From the NCBI RefSeq assembly GCF_040729435.1, contig NZ_CP160398.1:4259001-4323000 (forward strand): DNA of 64,000 bases, read 5' to 3'. Below are positions 10,005 to 18,896 of this stretch, one piece after another; position 1 is the first letter of the stretch; each line of letters begins with the position of its first letter. The stretch is from Pseudomonas sp. HOU2 (GTDB lineage: Bacteria > Pseudomonadota > Gammaproteobacteria > Pseudomonadales > Pseudomonadaceae). A program made the translations under genes and the position numbers. The notes under the pieces are model-generated. The model made no database searches and was not told the origin of the DNA. It was given only the letters and a program-made list of their open reading frames with translations.

Positions 10005-10741
10005 GTTTTCAACTGCGGCGCGAAGAAGTGCTCGACGGCGCCCAGCTCAGTGCCATGCTCGAAGAAAGCCCGGCCCGCGCCGCGCAGGCGATTCTGCTGG
10101 CGGCGGGGCAGGGCATTGTTGAAGCGCAGGCGCTGCTCGGACAGATTCTGCTCGATGGTCGTGGCATCGCTCAGGATCAACCGCTGGCGCTGCGCTGGTT
10201 CGGCATCGCTGCCGGGCAGGGTCATCTGATGGCGCGCAACATGCTCGGTCGCTGCCATGAGCAGGGTTGGGGCTGTGTGGCGGATGCTGCGGTTGCCGCG
10301 CGGCATTATCGGATCGCTGCGCAAAACGGGTTGGACTGGGCGATGTACAACTTGGCCAATCTGCTCGCCACCGGGCGCGGGATACCTGAGGATCAACTTC
10401 AGGCACTGGACCTGTATCGACGCGCCGCTGAATCCGGCCACGCCAAATCAATGAACCTGTTGGGACGTTATCTGGAAGAAGGGCGGGTGTGCCCGAGGGA
10501 TCTGACAGCGGCTCACGACTGGTATCGGCGTTCGGCCGAGGGTGGGGATTTTCGGGGGCAGTTCAGTCATGCGGCGGTGTTGGCGGATGAGGGCAGGGTC
10601 GATGAGGCGGTTGTGTGGTTGGAGAAAGCGTTGGCGGGTGGTAATCAGAACTTCCTGCGGGTAGCAAGTCAGACGCTGGCCGCCGCAGCCGAACCCAGGT
10701 TTCGAGCCTTGGCAACGGAATACGCTCGCCGTTGCGCATGA
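10001..10741 (+). CDS. Sel1/tetratricopeptide-like repeat protein
   Basis: A 246-residue protein built of about four ~36-residue Sel1-like repeats: [45 protein letters not shown] and [15 protein letters not shown]. Each is followed by ALxWYRxAAxxG-type helices. Sel1 repeats form alpha-solenoids for protein contacts. It has no signal peptide or enzymatic domain. Its ATG overlaps the piuC stop by four bases, so it is translationally coupled to the hydroxylase, and the same pair is recalled in P. aeruginosa (PA4515-PA4516). A role assisting PiuC or the receptor system is inference from linkage only. Confidence 0.85.
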   Translation: MSFQLRREEVLDGAQLSAMLEESPARAAQAILLAAGQGIVEAQALLGQILLDGRGIAQDQPLALRWFGIAAGQGHLMARNMLGRCHEQGWGCVADAAVAARHYRIAAQNGLDWAMYNLANLLATGRGIPEDQLQALDLYRRAAESGHAKSMNLLGRYLEEGRVCPRDLTAAHDWYRRSAEGGDFRGQFSHAAVLADEGRVDEAVVWLEKALAGGNQNFLRVASQTLAAAAEPRFRALATEYARRCA

Positions 10742-10745
10742 GCCC

Positions 10746-10828
10746 TGCAGGAGCTGCCGCAGGCTGCGATCTTCTAGTTTTTTTCAGAATCAAGGTCAAA
10801 AGATCGCAGCCTGCGGCAGCTCCTACAG
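10746..10828. repeat. REP pair, class GGAGCTGCCGCAGGCTGCGATC
   Basis: Inverted arms (GCAGGAGCTGCCGCAGGCTG / CAGCCTGCGGCAGCTCCTAC) are separated by a T-rich spacer. It lies between the converging sel1 and speC genes. Confidence 0.85.
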
Positions 10829-10842
10829 GGATCAGCAGATAC

Positions 10843-10876
10843 AAAAAAGCCCATGACACGTCATGGGCTTTTTGCG
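10843..10876. terminator. Bidirectional terminator after speC
   Basis: AAAAAAGCCCATGAC ACG TCATGGGCTTTTTG: a stem of about 9 bp with A-run and T-run flanks. It lies ~15 nt past the speC stop on the minus strand and also terminates plus-strand transcription from the piuC operon. Confidence 0.88.
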
Positions 10877-10891
10877 TTTCAGCGGCGGCGC

Positions 10892-12055
10892 TTACACGTA
10901 GAACGATTTCAGCGGCGGGAAGCCATTGAATTCGACAGCGCTGTAACTGGTGGTGTACGCACCGGTCGACAGCCAGTACAGGCGATCACCGATGGCCAGG
11001 TTCAGCGGCAGACCGTACTTGTAGTTTTCGTACATGATGTCGGCGCTGTCGCAGGTCGGGCCGGCGATGACGACTTCTTCCATCTCGCCTTTCTTCTCGG
11101 TCCAGATCGGGAACTTGATCGCCTCGTCCATGGTTTCGATCAGGCCGGAGAATTTGCCCACATCGGTATACACCCAACGCTCGACGGCGGTGCGCGATTT
11201 GCGTGCGACCAGCACCACTTCGCTGACCAGAATACCGGCGTTGGCAATCAGCGAACGGCCCGGCTCGAGAATGATTTCCGGCAGGTCATCACCGAAGTCT
11301 TCCTTCAGGAAGCGGATGATCTCTTCGGCGTAGGTTTCCAGGCTGTTGGTGCGGGTGATGTAGTTGGCCGGGAAGCCGCCACCCATGTTGATCAGTTTCA
11401 GGTGAATGCCGTCTTCTTCTTTCAGGCGTTCGAAGATCACTTTGACCTTGGCGATCGCCGCGTCCCAGACGCTGATGTCGCGCTGCTGCGAACCGACGTG
11501 GAAGGAGATGCCGTACGGCACCAGACCGAGGTCACGGGCGAGGATCAGCAGGTCCATGGCCATGTCGGTCTGGCAGCCGAATTTGCGCGACAGCGGCCAG
11601 TCGGCGGTGGTCGAGCCTTCGGTGAGGATGCGCACATAGACTTTCGAGCCCGGTGCAGCCTTGGCGATGTTGCGCAGGTCGGCTTCGGAGTCGGTGGCGT
11701 ACAGACGCACGCCCTTCTCGAAGAAGTAGCGGATGTCCTTGGACTTCTTGATGGTGTTGCCGTAGCTGATCTGATCCGGGCTGACGCCACGGCTCAGCAC
11801 TTTGTCCAGCTCATAGATGGAGGCGATGTCGAAGCTCGAACCTTTCTCTTTGAGCAGGTCGATGATTTCGACGGCCGGGTTGGCCTTGACCGCGTAGTAG
11901 ACCTTGGCGAATTCGAAACCGGCACGCAGGTCATCGTAGGCCTGGGCGATCATCGCGGTGTCGATCACCACGAACGGGGTTTCCTGTTTGTCGGCGAACG
12001 CCTTCATTTTCTGAAAGGTTTCGCGCGCGAAATAGTCTTCGACCTGGATCGACAT
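10892..12055 (-). CDS. speC: Ornithine decarboxylase (fold type III, PLP)
   Basis: 387 residues, the length of the Pseudomonas eukaryotic-type ornithine/lysine decarboxylases. Visible residues are PLP lysine K57 (YYAVKANP), H186 (SFHVGSQ), glycine loop GGG 225-227, EPGR 264-267 for phosphate binding, and catalytic C335-D336 (GPTCDSADIMYE). It converts ornithine to putrescine plus CO2 in the cytosol, the first step of polyamine synthesis. It corresponds in order to P. aeruginosa speC beside the piu genes. The start ATG 12055 follows GGAGCACTCC. It is transcribed alone, from a leader carrying an intrinsic terminator (12155-12193), and ends at a strong terminator. Lysine as a second substrate is possible. 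Confidence 0.93.
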   Translation of the reverse strand: MSIQVEDYFARETFQKMKAFADKQETPFVVIDTAMIAQAYDDLRAGFEFAKVYYAVKANPAVEIIDLLKEKGSSFDIASIYELDKVLSRGVSPDQISYGNTIKKSKDIRYFFEKGVRLYATDSEADLRNIAKAAPGSKVYVRILTEGSTTADWPLSRKFGCQTDMAMDLLILARDLGLVPYGISFHVGSQQRDISVWDAAIAKVKVIFERLKEEDGIHLKLINMGGGFPANYITRTNSLETYAEEIIRFLKEDFGDDLPEIILEPGRSLIANAGILVSEVVLVARKSRTAVERWVYTDVGKFSGLIETMDEAIKFPIWTEKKGEMEEVVIAGPTCDSADIMYENYKYGLPLNLAIGDRLYWLSTGAYTTSYSAVEFNGFPPLKSFYV

Positions 12056-12154
12056 GCTGGAGTGCTCCTATGGGCAAACGGGTAAAAACATGGGTGTAAA
12101 TGAACGTCCTCCGTATCCCCACTTTGGTTCGCCTACTTCCCAAGGCATGTCGCC

Positions 12155-12193
12155 GAAAGCAAAAAGGCCACGGGCGTAACTGCCCTTGGCCTT
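12155..12193 (-). terminator. Intrinsic terminator inside the speC leader (candidate attenuator)
   Basis: Read on the minus strand, AAGGCCAAGGGC-AGTTAC-GCCCGTGGCCTT forms an 11-bp stem with one A-G mismatch and a 6-nt loop. TTTTTGCTTTC follows directly. It points toward speC and ends ~105 nt before the start codon. No minus-strand gene precedes it closely, so it belongs to the speC leader. Terminator structure is clear; the attenuation role is inferred. Confidence 0.7.
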
Positions 12194-12254
12194 GCTGTCT
12201 CGTCGTCAGTACTTGAGCCGGATGGATCGTTTCCAGCATGGACGTTCGGCGCGA

Positions 12255-12283
12255 ACTTTAGGGCGTGAGGGGCCTGAGATCAA
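12255..12283 (-). promoter_or_regulatory. Candidate sigma-70 promoter for the speC leader
   Basis: On the minus strand TTGATC (12283-12278) and TAAAGT (12260-12255) are separated by exactly 17 bp, each matching consensus at four of six positions. A transcript from about 12247 would carry a ~190-nt leader containing the terminator hairpin. Confidence 0.4.
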
Positions 12284-12567
12284 CTAAAAATGTCGCGTTT
12301 CTGCACGCTTCTGACGTACGTCGCGGATATCACTCTTTGTAGCCGACCGAGATGACGGACAGATGTTCCCTGCGATTTTTGAAGTGTTAAAAATACCTGC
12401 ACGTTCGCAGCTTTTGTCGGCGAAGTCGCGGGTAAGTGTGATCGGTGCAACATCGGCGACGTTGGCCGCGAGAGGCGGGGGTGAGGGGGATTTTGTTGGG
12501 TGAGGCGGGTGGTTTGGCAGGGTAGGAAGACGCGTGGGTGTTGATATTTTTTTCCGGCCTTTGAAAA

Positions 12568-12675
12568 CCTGTGGCGAGGGAGCTTGCTCCCGCTGGACTG
12601 TGCAGCAGTCCCCGCTTTTTTTTAAAAGCAGGGCCGCTTTGCAACCCAGCGGGAGCAAGCTCCCTCGCCACAGGT
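12568..12675. repeat. REP pair, class GTGGCGAGGGAGCTTGCTCCCGC
   Basis: Inverted arms CTGTGGCGAGGGAGCTTGCT...CCCGCTGG are present at both ends, with an A/T-rich hairpin centre. It lies 23 bp past the opuCA stop. The rest of the 643-bp speC-opuCA gap (12284-12567) shows no recognisable gene. Confidence 0.85.
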
Positions 12676-12698
12676 TCGGTGTACGACCTTTTTATCGA

Positions 12699-13856
12699 TC
12701 AGGCGACCACGGCCTCAGCCGGCGAGACGATATTGGTCTTCATCCCGCGCGAACGTCCCGAGCTCAGGTAAGCCGCAATCGACTCCTGCGTCACCTCACC
12801 GAGGAACACCCGCTCGGCATCCATCACCGGCAACCATGAGCGGTTGAACTCGTACATCCGCGACAAAAGGATGCGCAGATGTTCGTCGTACGCCGCCGTG
12901 GCGTTGAATTCGCGCAAATACTGCGCGCAGGTGCCGGTCTGGCGGTGCAGGTCGCGACGACGCACATAGCCCAGCGCCTTGTTCTCGGCACAGGTGACCA
13001 CCACGTAGCGGCGGTCGTGCTCGTCCATCAGTTCCAGCGCATCGGCAACCGGGGTTTCCGGGCTGACCGACGGCGCGTTGTCCGCCGCGTCTTCGGCTTT
13101 CACCAGCAGCAGGCGTTTGAGGGTGCTGTCCTGGCCGACGAAGTTGCTGACGAAGTCGTCTGCCGGATGGGCGAGCAGGGTGTCCGGGTGATCGATCTGC
13201 AGCAGTTTGCCGGCGCGGAAGATCGCGATCTTGTCACCCAGCTTGATCGCCTCGTCGATGTCATGGCTGACCATGATCACGGTCTTGTTCAGCGCGCGCT
13301 GCATCTCGAAGAACTCGTTCTGGATCATCTCGCGGTTGATCGGGTCGACCGCACCGAACGGCTCGTCCATCAGCAACAGCGGCGCATCCGCCGCCAGCGC
13401 GCGGATCACACCGATGCGCTGTTGCTGGCCGCCGGACAGTTCACGCGGATAGCGATGCAGATACTGCTTGGGCTCGAGCTTGATCATGCTCATCAGTTCG
13501 CGAGCGCGGTCGTGGCATTTCTGTTTGTCCCAGCCGAGCAGTTTCGGCACCACGACGATGTTCTCTTCGATGGTCATGTTCGGGAACAGGCCGATCTGCT
13601 GGATCACGTAGCCGATGTTGCGACGCAGGGTCACTTCGTCGAGGTCGGTGGTGTCTTCACCGTTGATCAGGATCTTGCCCGAGGTCGGCTTGATCAGGCG
13701 GTTGATCATTTTCAGCGTGGTGCTTTTGCCGCAACCCGATGGCCCGAGGAACACACAGATTTCGCCTTCATTGACGGTCAGGCTCACCGAGTCCACGGCT
13801 TTGACATCTTTGCCGTTGCTCTGGAAGGTCTTGCTGAGGTTTTGAAGTTCGATCAT
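12699..13856 (-). CDS. opuCA: Osmoprotectant (betaine/choline/carnitine) ABC transporter ATPase
   Basis: 385 residues. The nucleotide-binding domain has Walker A GPSGCGKST (38-46), Q-loop around Q86, signature LSGGQQQR (140-147) and Walker B LLLMDEP (160-166). A C-terminal tail from ~250 carries two CBS-like segments (VSPETPVADALELMDEH, YEFNRSWLPVMDAERVFLGE), typical of OpuCA/ProV-type ATPases that sense ionic strength or nucleotides. It powers uptake of quaternary ammonium compounds. Start ATG 13856 overlaps the permease stop by four bases (ATGA). It is last in a four-gene operon in the same order as P. aeruginosa PA3888-PA3891. Substrate preference is not readable here. Confidence 0.88.
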   Translation of the reverse strand: MIELQNLSKTFQSNGKDVKAVDSVSLTVNEGEICVFLGPSGCGKSTTLKMINRLIKPTSGKILINGEDTTDLDEVTLRRNIGYVIQQIGLFPNMTIEENIVVVPKLLGWDKQKCHDRARELMSMIKLEPKQYLHRYPRELSGGQQQRIGVIRALAADAPLLLMDEPFGAVDPINREMIQNEFFEMQRALNKTVIMVSHDIDEAIKLGDKIAIFRAGKLLQIDHPDTLLAHPADDFVSNFVGQDSTLKRLLLVKAEDAADNAPSVSPETPVADALELMDEHDRRYVVVTCAENKALGYVRRRDLHRQTGTCAQYLREFNATAAYDEHLRILLSRMYEFNRSWLPVMDAERVFLGEVTQESIAAYLSSGRSRGMKTNIVSPAEAVVA

Positions 13857-14506
13857 TTGAGGAGTCCTTTTGGAGTCAGCGTACGTTGCAGCCACTGCAG
13901 GAGAAGGTCGGCGAAGATCGCCAGAAGACTGACCAGCAGCGCGCCGACGATCAGCATCGACATGTCGCTGCGGCTGATGGAGGCGAGGATCAGCACACCG
14001 AGGCCACCGGCGCCGATGGTTGCGGCGATGGTCATCACGCCGATGTTCATCACCACGGCAGTGCGCACCCCGGCGAGAATCACCGGCACCGCAATCGGCA
14101 GCTCGACCATGCGCAGGCGCTGGCCGAAGGTCATGCCGATACCGCGTGCGGCTTCACGGATACCCGGTTCGACGCCCGTCAGGGCGAGGTAGGTGTTGCG
14201 CATGATCGGTAGCAGTGAATAAAGGAACACTGCGGTGATCGCCGGCATCGGCCCGAGGCCCTGGCCGAACCTGGAATAGAACGGCAGCAGCAGGCCGAAC
14301 AGGGCAATCGACGGCACGGTCAGCAGCACCGTGGCGCTGGCCTGCAAAGGCCCGGCGAGAGCCGGGAAGCGGGTCATCAGAATGCCCAGTGGCACGCCGA
14401 TAAGAATCGCCAGGGTCACGGCGATGCCGACCAGGGTGATGTGCTGCCAGGTCAGGTGCATCACCTGCTGCCAGTCGAGGTGGGAAAAGGCGTTGAGAAA
14501 TTCCAT
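13853..14506 (-). CDS. opuCB: Osmoprotectant ABC transporter permease
   Basis: A 217-residue BPD-type inner-membrane permease with about five spans and the EAA-type coupling loop EPGIREAARGIGMTFGQRLR, which docks on the ATPase. The ending MTIAATIGAGGLGVLILASI is typical of ProW/OpuC permeases. It is one of two permeases in the operon; with the other it would form the heterodimeric pore. Twelve bases separate its start (strong AAGGAGGAAAAGTC ribosome-binding site) from the binding-protein stop, and its stop overlaps opuCA. Confidence 0.88.
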   Translation of the reverse strand: MEFLNAFSHLDWQQVMHLTWQHITLVGIAVTLAILIGVPLGILMTRFPALAGPLQASATVLLTVPSIALFGLLLPFYSRFGQGLGPMPAITAVFLYSLLPIMRNTYLALTGVEPGIREAARGIGMTFGQRLRMVELPIAVPVILAGVRTAVVMNIGVMTIAATIGAGGLGVLILASISRSDMSMLIVGALLVSLLAIFADLLLQWLQRTLTPKGLLK

Positions 14507-14518
14507 GACTTTTCCTCC

Positions 14519-15412
14519 TTAGTTGAGTGGATGCTGGCGCAGGAAATCCGCGGCCACTTTCGATGGGCTTTCGTGATCGACGTCGACCCGCGCGTTGAGC
14601 TGGCGCATGGTTTCGTCGTCGAACAGTTGCGCCAGCGGCTTGAGCTGCTCGGCCAGTTGCGGGTGCGCATCCAGATAGGCCTGACGCACCACCGGCGCGG
14701 CGGTGTAGTCGGGGAAGTAGTGCTTGTCGTCTTCCAGCAGTTTCAAGCCGAAGGCGTTGAGGCGGCCGTCGGTGGTGTAGACCAGACCGGCGAACACCTG
14801 GCCGTTGCGCAGCGCGGTGTAGACCAGCCCCGCGTCCATCTGCCGGATGTTGTTGCGGGTCAGGTTCATGTCGTAGAGCTTGACCATGCCGTCCAGACCG
14901 TCGGAGCGGTTGGCGAACTCGGTGTCCAGCGCCACCAGGTGATTGGTCTTGGCCTCATCGCGCAGCACCTTGTTCAGGTCGCTGATGGTGTTGATCTGCG
15001 GGTACTCCTCGGCGACTTTTTTCGGCAGGGCGAGGGCGTAGGTGTTGCTGAATTTCGACGGGGTCAGCCAGATCAGGCCTTTTTTCGCATCGAGTTCTTT
15101 GACTCGGGCGTAGGACTGCTCGCTGTCGAGTTTCTCGGTGACATGGTTGTAGGCCACCAGCGACACGCCGGTGTATTCCCAGAGCATGTCCAGTTGTCCG
15201 CTTTCGTGAGCGCTGCGGGCGAGGTTGCTGCCCAGACCGCCGGTGATCTGCGCGTCGTAGCCTTTGCTGCGCAGGTATTGCGCGGTGATTTCCGCGAGCA
15301 GGGTCTGCTCGGTGAATACCCGGGCGCCGAGGCGGATCACCGGCTTCTCGGCGGCTTGCGCGATTCCTGCGAACAGCAGCACGCAACCCAAGATCAAGCT
15401 AAGTCGTTTCAT
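14519..15412 (-). CDS. opuCC: Osmoprotectant ABC transporter substrate-binding protein
   Basis: A 297-residue OpuAC/ProX-like periplasmic protein with a Sec signal peptide (MKRLSLILGCVLLFAGIAQA, cleavage after AQA). The domain starts KPVIRLGARVFTEQTLLAEI, followed by the GGLGSN and LDMLWEYTG motifs common in glycine-betaine/choline binders. There is no lipobox Cys, so it is soluble. Two permease genes flank it on the same strand, which fixes its role as the capture component of this importer. The ligand could be betaine, choline, carnitine or ectoine-like; aromatic-cage residues cannot be assigned confidently. Confidence 0.88.
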   Translation of the reverse strand: MKRLSLILGCVLLFAGIAQAAEKPVIRLGARVFTEQTLLAEITAQYLRSKGYDAQITGGLGSNLARSAHESGQLDMLWEYTGVSLVAYNHVTEKLDSEQSYARVKELDAKKGLIWLTPSKFSNTYALALPKKVAEEYPQINTISDLNKVLRDEAKTNHLVALDTEFANRSDGLDGMVKLYDMNLTRNNIRQMDAGLVYTALRNGQVFAGLVYTTDGRLNAFGLKLLEDDKHYFPDYTAAPVVRQAYLDAHPQLAEQLKPLAQLFDDETMRQLNARVDVDHESPSKVAADFLRQHPLN

Positions 15413-15433
15413 AAGTATTCCTTCGCAAAAGCC

Positions 15434-16150
15434 TTAAGACGGGCGCAAACCGCGTTCCAGCCAGAGACGGCTGGCGAGGGTGACCACGCCATCGAGCAGC
15501 AGGGCCAGCAGCGCGGTGCACGCAGCGCCGAGCAGCAGTTGCGGCTGATTGTTCAGGGCGATGCCGGGGAAGATCAGGCTGCCAAGACTGTTGGCGCCGA
15601 TCAGGAAGGCCAGCGGCGCGGTGCCGACGTTGATCGCCAGTGCCACGCGCACGCCACCGATGATGATCGGCACGGCATTGGGCAACTCGACTTTCCACAA
15701 CACCTGGCGCGGGGTCATGCCGATGCCGACGGCGGCTTCTTTCAGCGAACCCTGGACGTTTTTCAGACCTTCGTAGGTGTTGCGCACAATCGGCAACAGT
15801 GAGGCGAGGAACAAGGCGAAGATTGCCGGACCACTACCGATGCCGAGAATCCCCAGGGCAATCGCCAGTACGGCCAGCGGTGGCACGGTGTTGCCGATAT
15901 TGAAGATCTGCATGAAGCGTTCGGCGCGGCCGACCATGGTCGGGCGACTGAGGAAGATACCGGCGGGGATGCCCACGACCAGGGCGGCCAGCATTGAAGC
16001 GAGGACGAGAATCAGATGAGCTTGCAGGTAAAACAACAAATCGTCGCGGTAGTGTTCGATCGTGTTGATGCCGATCCAGTGAACCAGCAGGGCCAGGAGC
16101 GCGATCACCACCGCACCTCCCATCAGCCCTTTGCCATAGCGGATAGCCAC
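15434..16150 (-). CDS. opuCD: Osmoprotectant ABC transporter permease (first gene of operon)
   Basis: A 238-residue permease with about six hydrophobic spans and the EAA loop YEGLKNVQGSLKEAAVGIGM. The start is set at GTG 16150 because AGGAG lies seven bases upstream and the product then begins VAIRYGKG, near the N-terminus expected for this family. An open frame continues to 16279 without a ribosome-binding site. It is the promoter-proximal gene of opuCD-CC-CB-CA; the upstream ~420 bp must hold the promoter, but no convincing element was identified. Confidence 0.85.
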   Translation of the reverse strand: MAIRYGKGLMGGAVVIALLALLVHWIGINTIEHYRDDLLFYLQAHLILVLASMLAALVVGIPAGIFLSRPTMVGRAERFMQIFNIGNTVPPLAVLAIALGILGIGSGPAIFALFLASLLPIVRNTYEGLKNVQGSLKEAAVGIGMTPRQVLWKVELPNAVPIIIGGVRVALAINVGTAPLAFLIGANSLGSLIFPGIALNNQPQLLLGAACTALLALLLDGVVTLASRLWLERGLRPS

Positions 16151-16396
16151 AGGCGGACTCCTTTTTTTGTAGTCGGCGAGCGCAGTCCCGTGTGGCATGC
16201 CATTCCTGGCCGCCGGGAGCGTCGTTCGCGAAAAGTAGCCGTTTTTCAGGGCCGGCAAAGCGGTCTGAAAGCGAGCCATGAGCGCAGCCTCGTCAGGCTA
16301 ACTTGCTGATTTTTCAGCCCCTGACGAAATGTCGTAACAGGGGATGGACGTCTCCGTGCTTTAAAAGGTTCCCACATCGGATGCCATCTGGCCACC

Positions 16397-16483
16397 TGTA
16401 GGAGCTGCCGCAGGCTGCGATCTTTTGATTTTGTTGTGAAGAGCAAGGTCCAAAGATCGCAGCCTTCGGCAGCTCCTGCAGGG
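16397..16483. repeat. REP pair, class GGAGCTGCCGCAGGCTGCGATC
   Basis: Inverted arms TGTAGGAGCTGCCGCAGGCT and AGCCTTCGGCAGCTCCTGCA lie in the divergent spacer between opuCD and prfC. A TATACT hexamer at 16529-16534, downstream of it, could be the prfC -10 element, but no clear -35 was seen. Confidence 0.85.
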
Positions 16484-16571
16484 TTTTGCGCGCCCGAGGG
16501 ACGGTGGTCTGGCGATCACTTTTTAAGCTATACTCGCCGCCCTTTTTTGAATCACCGCCAGGCGATTTCCC

Positions 16572-18155
16572 ATGACCAACCAGGCCGCCGAAGTCGCGAA
16601 ACGCCGCACTTTCGCCATTATTTCCCACCCCGATGCCGGTAAAACCACGATCACCGAAAAGCTCCTGTTGATGGGCAAGGCGATTGCCGTGGCCGGCACG
16701 GTGAAATCCCGTAAATCCGACCGCCATGCGACATCCGACTGGATGGAGATGGAGAAGCAGCGGGGTATTTCCATTACCACGTCGGTCATGCAGTTCCCGT
16801 ATCGCGAACACATGATCAACCTGCTCGACACCCCGGGCCACGAAGACTTCTCCGAAGACACCTACCGCACCCTGACGGCGGTCGACTCGGCGCTGATGGT
16901 GCTCGACGGCGGTAAAGGCGTTGAGCCACGGACCATCGCCCTGATGGACGTCTGCCGTCTGCGTGACACGCCGATCGTCAGCTTCATCAACAAACTCGAC
17001 CGTGACATCCGCGACCCGATCGAACTGCTCGACGAAATCGAAGCCGTTCTGAAGATCAAGGCAGCGCCGATCACCTGGCCGATCGGTTGCTACCGCGACT
17101 TCAAGGGCGTGTACCACCTGGCCGACGACTACATCATTGTCTACACCGCCGGTCACGGTCACGAACGCACCGAAACCAAGATCATCGAGAAACTCGACTC
17201 CGACGAGGCGCGCGCGCACCTGGGCGACGAGTACGAGCGCTTCCTCGAACAGCTGGAACTGGTGCAGGGTGCCTGCCACGAGTTCAACCAGCAGGAATTC
17301 CTCGACGGTCAACTGACCCCGGTGTTCTTCGGTACCGCACTGGGCAACTTCGGTGTCGATCACGTGCTTGATGCTGTGGTTGATTGGGCGCCACGTCCGC
17401 TGGCCCGTGTCGCCAACGAGCGTACCGTGGAGCCGGTGGAAGAGAAGTTCTCGGGCTTCATCTTCAAGATCCAGGCGAACATGGACCCGAAACACCGCGA
17501 CCGCATCGCTTTCATGCGTATCTGCTCCGGCAAGTACGAGAAAGGCATGAAGATGCGCCACGTGCGTACCGGCAAGGACGTGCGCATCGGCGACGCCCTG
17601 ACGTTCTTCTCGTCCGAGCGTGAACAGCTGGAGGAGGCGTACGCCGGCGACATCATCGGTCTGCACAACCACGGCACGATCCAGATCGGCGACACCTTCA
17701 GCGAAGGCGAAGTCCTCGGTTTCACCGGTATTCCGCACTTCGCCCCGGAGCTGTTCCGTCGCGTGCGTCTGCGTGATCCGCTGAAGTCCAAGCAATTGCG
17801 TCAGGGTCTGCAGCAGTTGGCTGAAGAGGGCGCGACGCAGGTGTTCTTCCCGGAGCGCAGCAACGACATCATTCTCGGCGCCGTGGGTGTGCTGCAGTTC
17901 GATGTGGTCGCCAGCCGTTTGAAGGAGGAATACAAGGTCGAGTGCTCGTATGAGCCGATCACTGTCTATTCCGCGCGCTGGATCGAATGCAGCGACAAGA
18001 AGAAGCTTGAGGAGTTTTCCAACAAGGCGGTGGAGAACCTGGCATTGGATGGCGGTGGGCACCTGACCTACCTGGCGCCAACGCGGGTTAACCTGGCGTT
18101 GATGGAAGAGCGGTGGCCGGATGTGAAGTTCCGTGCGACCCGTGAGCATCATTAA
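16572..18155 (+). CDS. prfC: Peptide chain release factor 3
   Basis: A 527-residue translational GTPase of full RF3 length. G motifs: HPDAGKTT (19-26), DTPGHEDF (86-93) and NKLD (140-143). Domain II and III sequence such as [19 protein letters not shown] and the late [14 protein letters not shown] are typical. RF3 removes RF1/RF2 from the ribosome after peptide release and helps quality control of translation. The ATG follows GCCAGGCGATTTCCC, a weak ribosome-binding site. It is monocistronic and ends at a strong terminator. Confidence 0.97.
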   Translation: MTNQAAEVAKRRTFAIISHPDAGKTTITEKLLLMGKAIAVAGTVKSRKSDRHATSDWMEMEKQRGISITTSVMQFPYREHMINLLDTPGHEDFSEDTYRTLTAVDSALMVLDGGKGVEPRTIALMDVCRLRDTPIVSFINKLDRDIRDPIELLDEIEAVLKIKAAPITWPIGCYRDFKGVYHLADDYIIVYTAGHGHERTETKIIEKLDSDEARAHLGDEYERFLEQLELVQGACHEFNQQEFLDGQLTPVFFGTALGNFGVDHVLDAVVDWAPRPLARVANERTVEPVEEKFSGFIFKIQANMDPKHRDRIAFMRICSGKYEKGMKMRHVRTGKDVRIGDALTFFSSEREQLEEAYAGDIIGLHNHGTIQIGDTFSEGEVLGFTGIPHFAPELFRRVRLRDPLKSKQLRQGLQQLAEEGATQVFFPERSNDIILGAVGVLQFDVVASRLKEEYKVECSYEPITVYSARWIECSDKKKLEEFSNKAVENLALDGGGHLTYLAPTRVNLALMEERWPDVKFRATREHH

Positions 18156-18175
18156 GCGCTGAGCTGGTTTGTTCG

Positions 18176-18211
18176 AAAGCCCCTGAGGTGTAGGCCTTGG
18201 GGGCTTTTTTT
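18176..18211 (+). terminator. prfC terminator
   Basis: The stem AAGCCCCTGAGG/CCTTGGGGGCTT is followed by TTTTTTT, about 20 nt past the prfC stop. Confidence 0.85.
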
Positions 18212-18261
18212 GGCTTTGGTCTTGGCGGCCTTTGGGCCGACCAGGTTCTTGATTTTTTTGT

Positions 18262-18603
18262 GTACATATCCGTTTTTTTGGTAACGGCTACTTAGGGTTT
18301 CGCCCTGACGGCGACTCACTTTTTTGACAAACGCCTCAAAAAAGTAAGCAAAAAAAGGCTTGCTCCTACGTTCGGCCCGCTCGCTAAAGCTCGGGGTTCC
18401 TTCGCTCCGGGATTGATCCGGGCGCAGCGCCTACGGTTTGCTTCGCTGCACCTCCTCTCGCTGTGTTTGGCTGCGCCAAACGGTCGCTGCGCTCCCGCCC
18501 CCGGATCAATCCCTCCACTCAGCCTTCCGATGTCGCCCGTGGATCAAGATCAAAAGCTTTCGGCAAGCTGACACTCGGCCATTGAGTGGTGAAAAGCATG
18601 CGT
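18262..18603. repeat. ~342-bp dispersed intergenic repeat, copy 1
   Basis: It begins GTACATATCCGTTTTTTTGG and ends near AAAGCATGCG. It is nearly identical to 33500-33842, with scattered substitutions. It contains a hairpin (ACTTTTTTGACA...CTCAAAAAAGT) and GC-rich imperfect palindromes. Short ORFs in it recur in both copies but have no ribosome-binding site or recognisable product. It fills most of the 741-bp prfC-MFS gap. Confidence 0.88.
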
Positions 18604-18619
18604 TCGGCTCTGGCTCTTC

Positions 18620-18646
18620 TGTGGGAGCTGGCTTGCCAGCGAAGGC
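18620..18646. repeat. Single REP, class GTGGGAGCTGGCTTGCCAGCG
   Basis: One unpaired copy of TGTGGGAGCTGGCTTGCCAG. The same class occurs as inverted pairs at 40617-40718 and 44898-44983. Confidence 0.7.
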
Positions 18647-18690
18647 GGCCTGACAGCCGACCTGAATTTAATTGAATACTCTGAATTCTC

Positions 18691-18786
18691 CTGTAGGAGC
18701 TGCCGAAGGCTGCGATCTTTTGATCTTGCTTTTGAGTCGTGAGAGCCAAAGTCAAAAGATCGCAGCCTACGGCAGCTCCTACAGGG
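18691..18786. repeat. REP pair, class GGAGCTGCCGCAGGCTGCGATC
   Basis: Inverted arms TGTAGGAGCTGCCGAAGGCT and AGCCTACGGCAGCTCCTACA enclose a ~30-bp spacer. It lies ~110 bp upstream of the MFS gene. Confidence 0.85.
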
Positions 18787-18896
18787 GTTGTAGGGCGACT
18801 CTTTATTTTGAGATATCGAGGTTCTTGAGCGCGACAACCGGTGTGCCGGGCGTTAGTGTTTCGGGTCCACGCCAGTCGCTTTGAGAGGTCAATGGA

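Noticed and set aside
16314..18152. 612-residue minus-strand open frame opposite prfC
   Set aside because: prfC is certain on the plus strand; this frame also runs through a REP pair.
18438..18653. ORFs in the ~342-bp repeat (also 33598-33780)
   Set aside because: Both copies carry similar frames, but there is no ribosome-binding site, no conserved start, and strong palindromic content.
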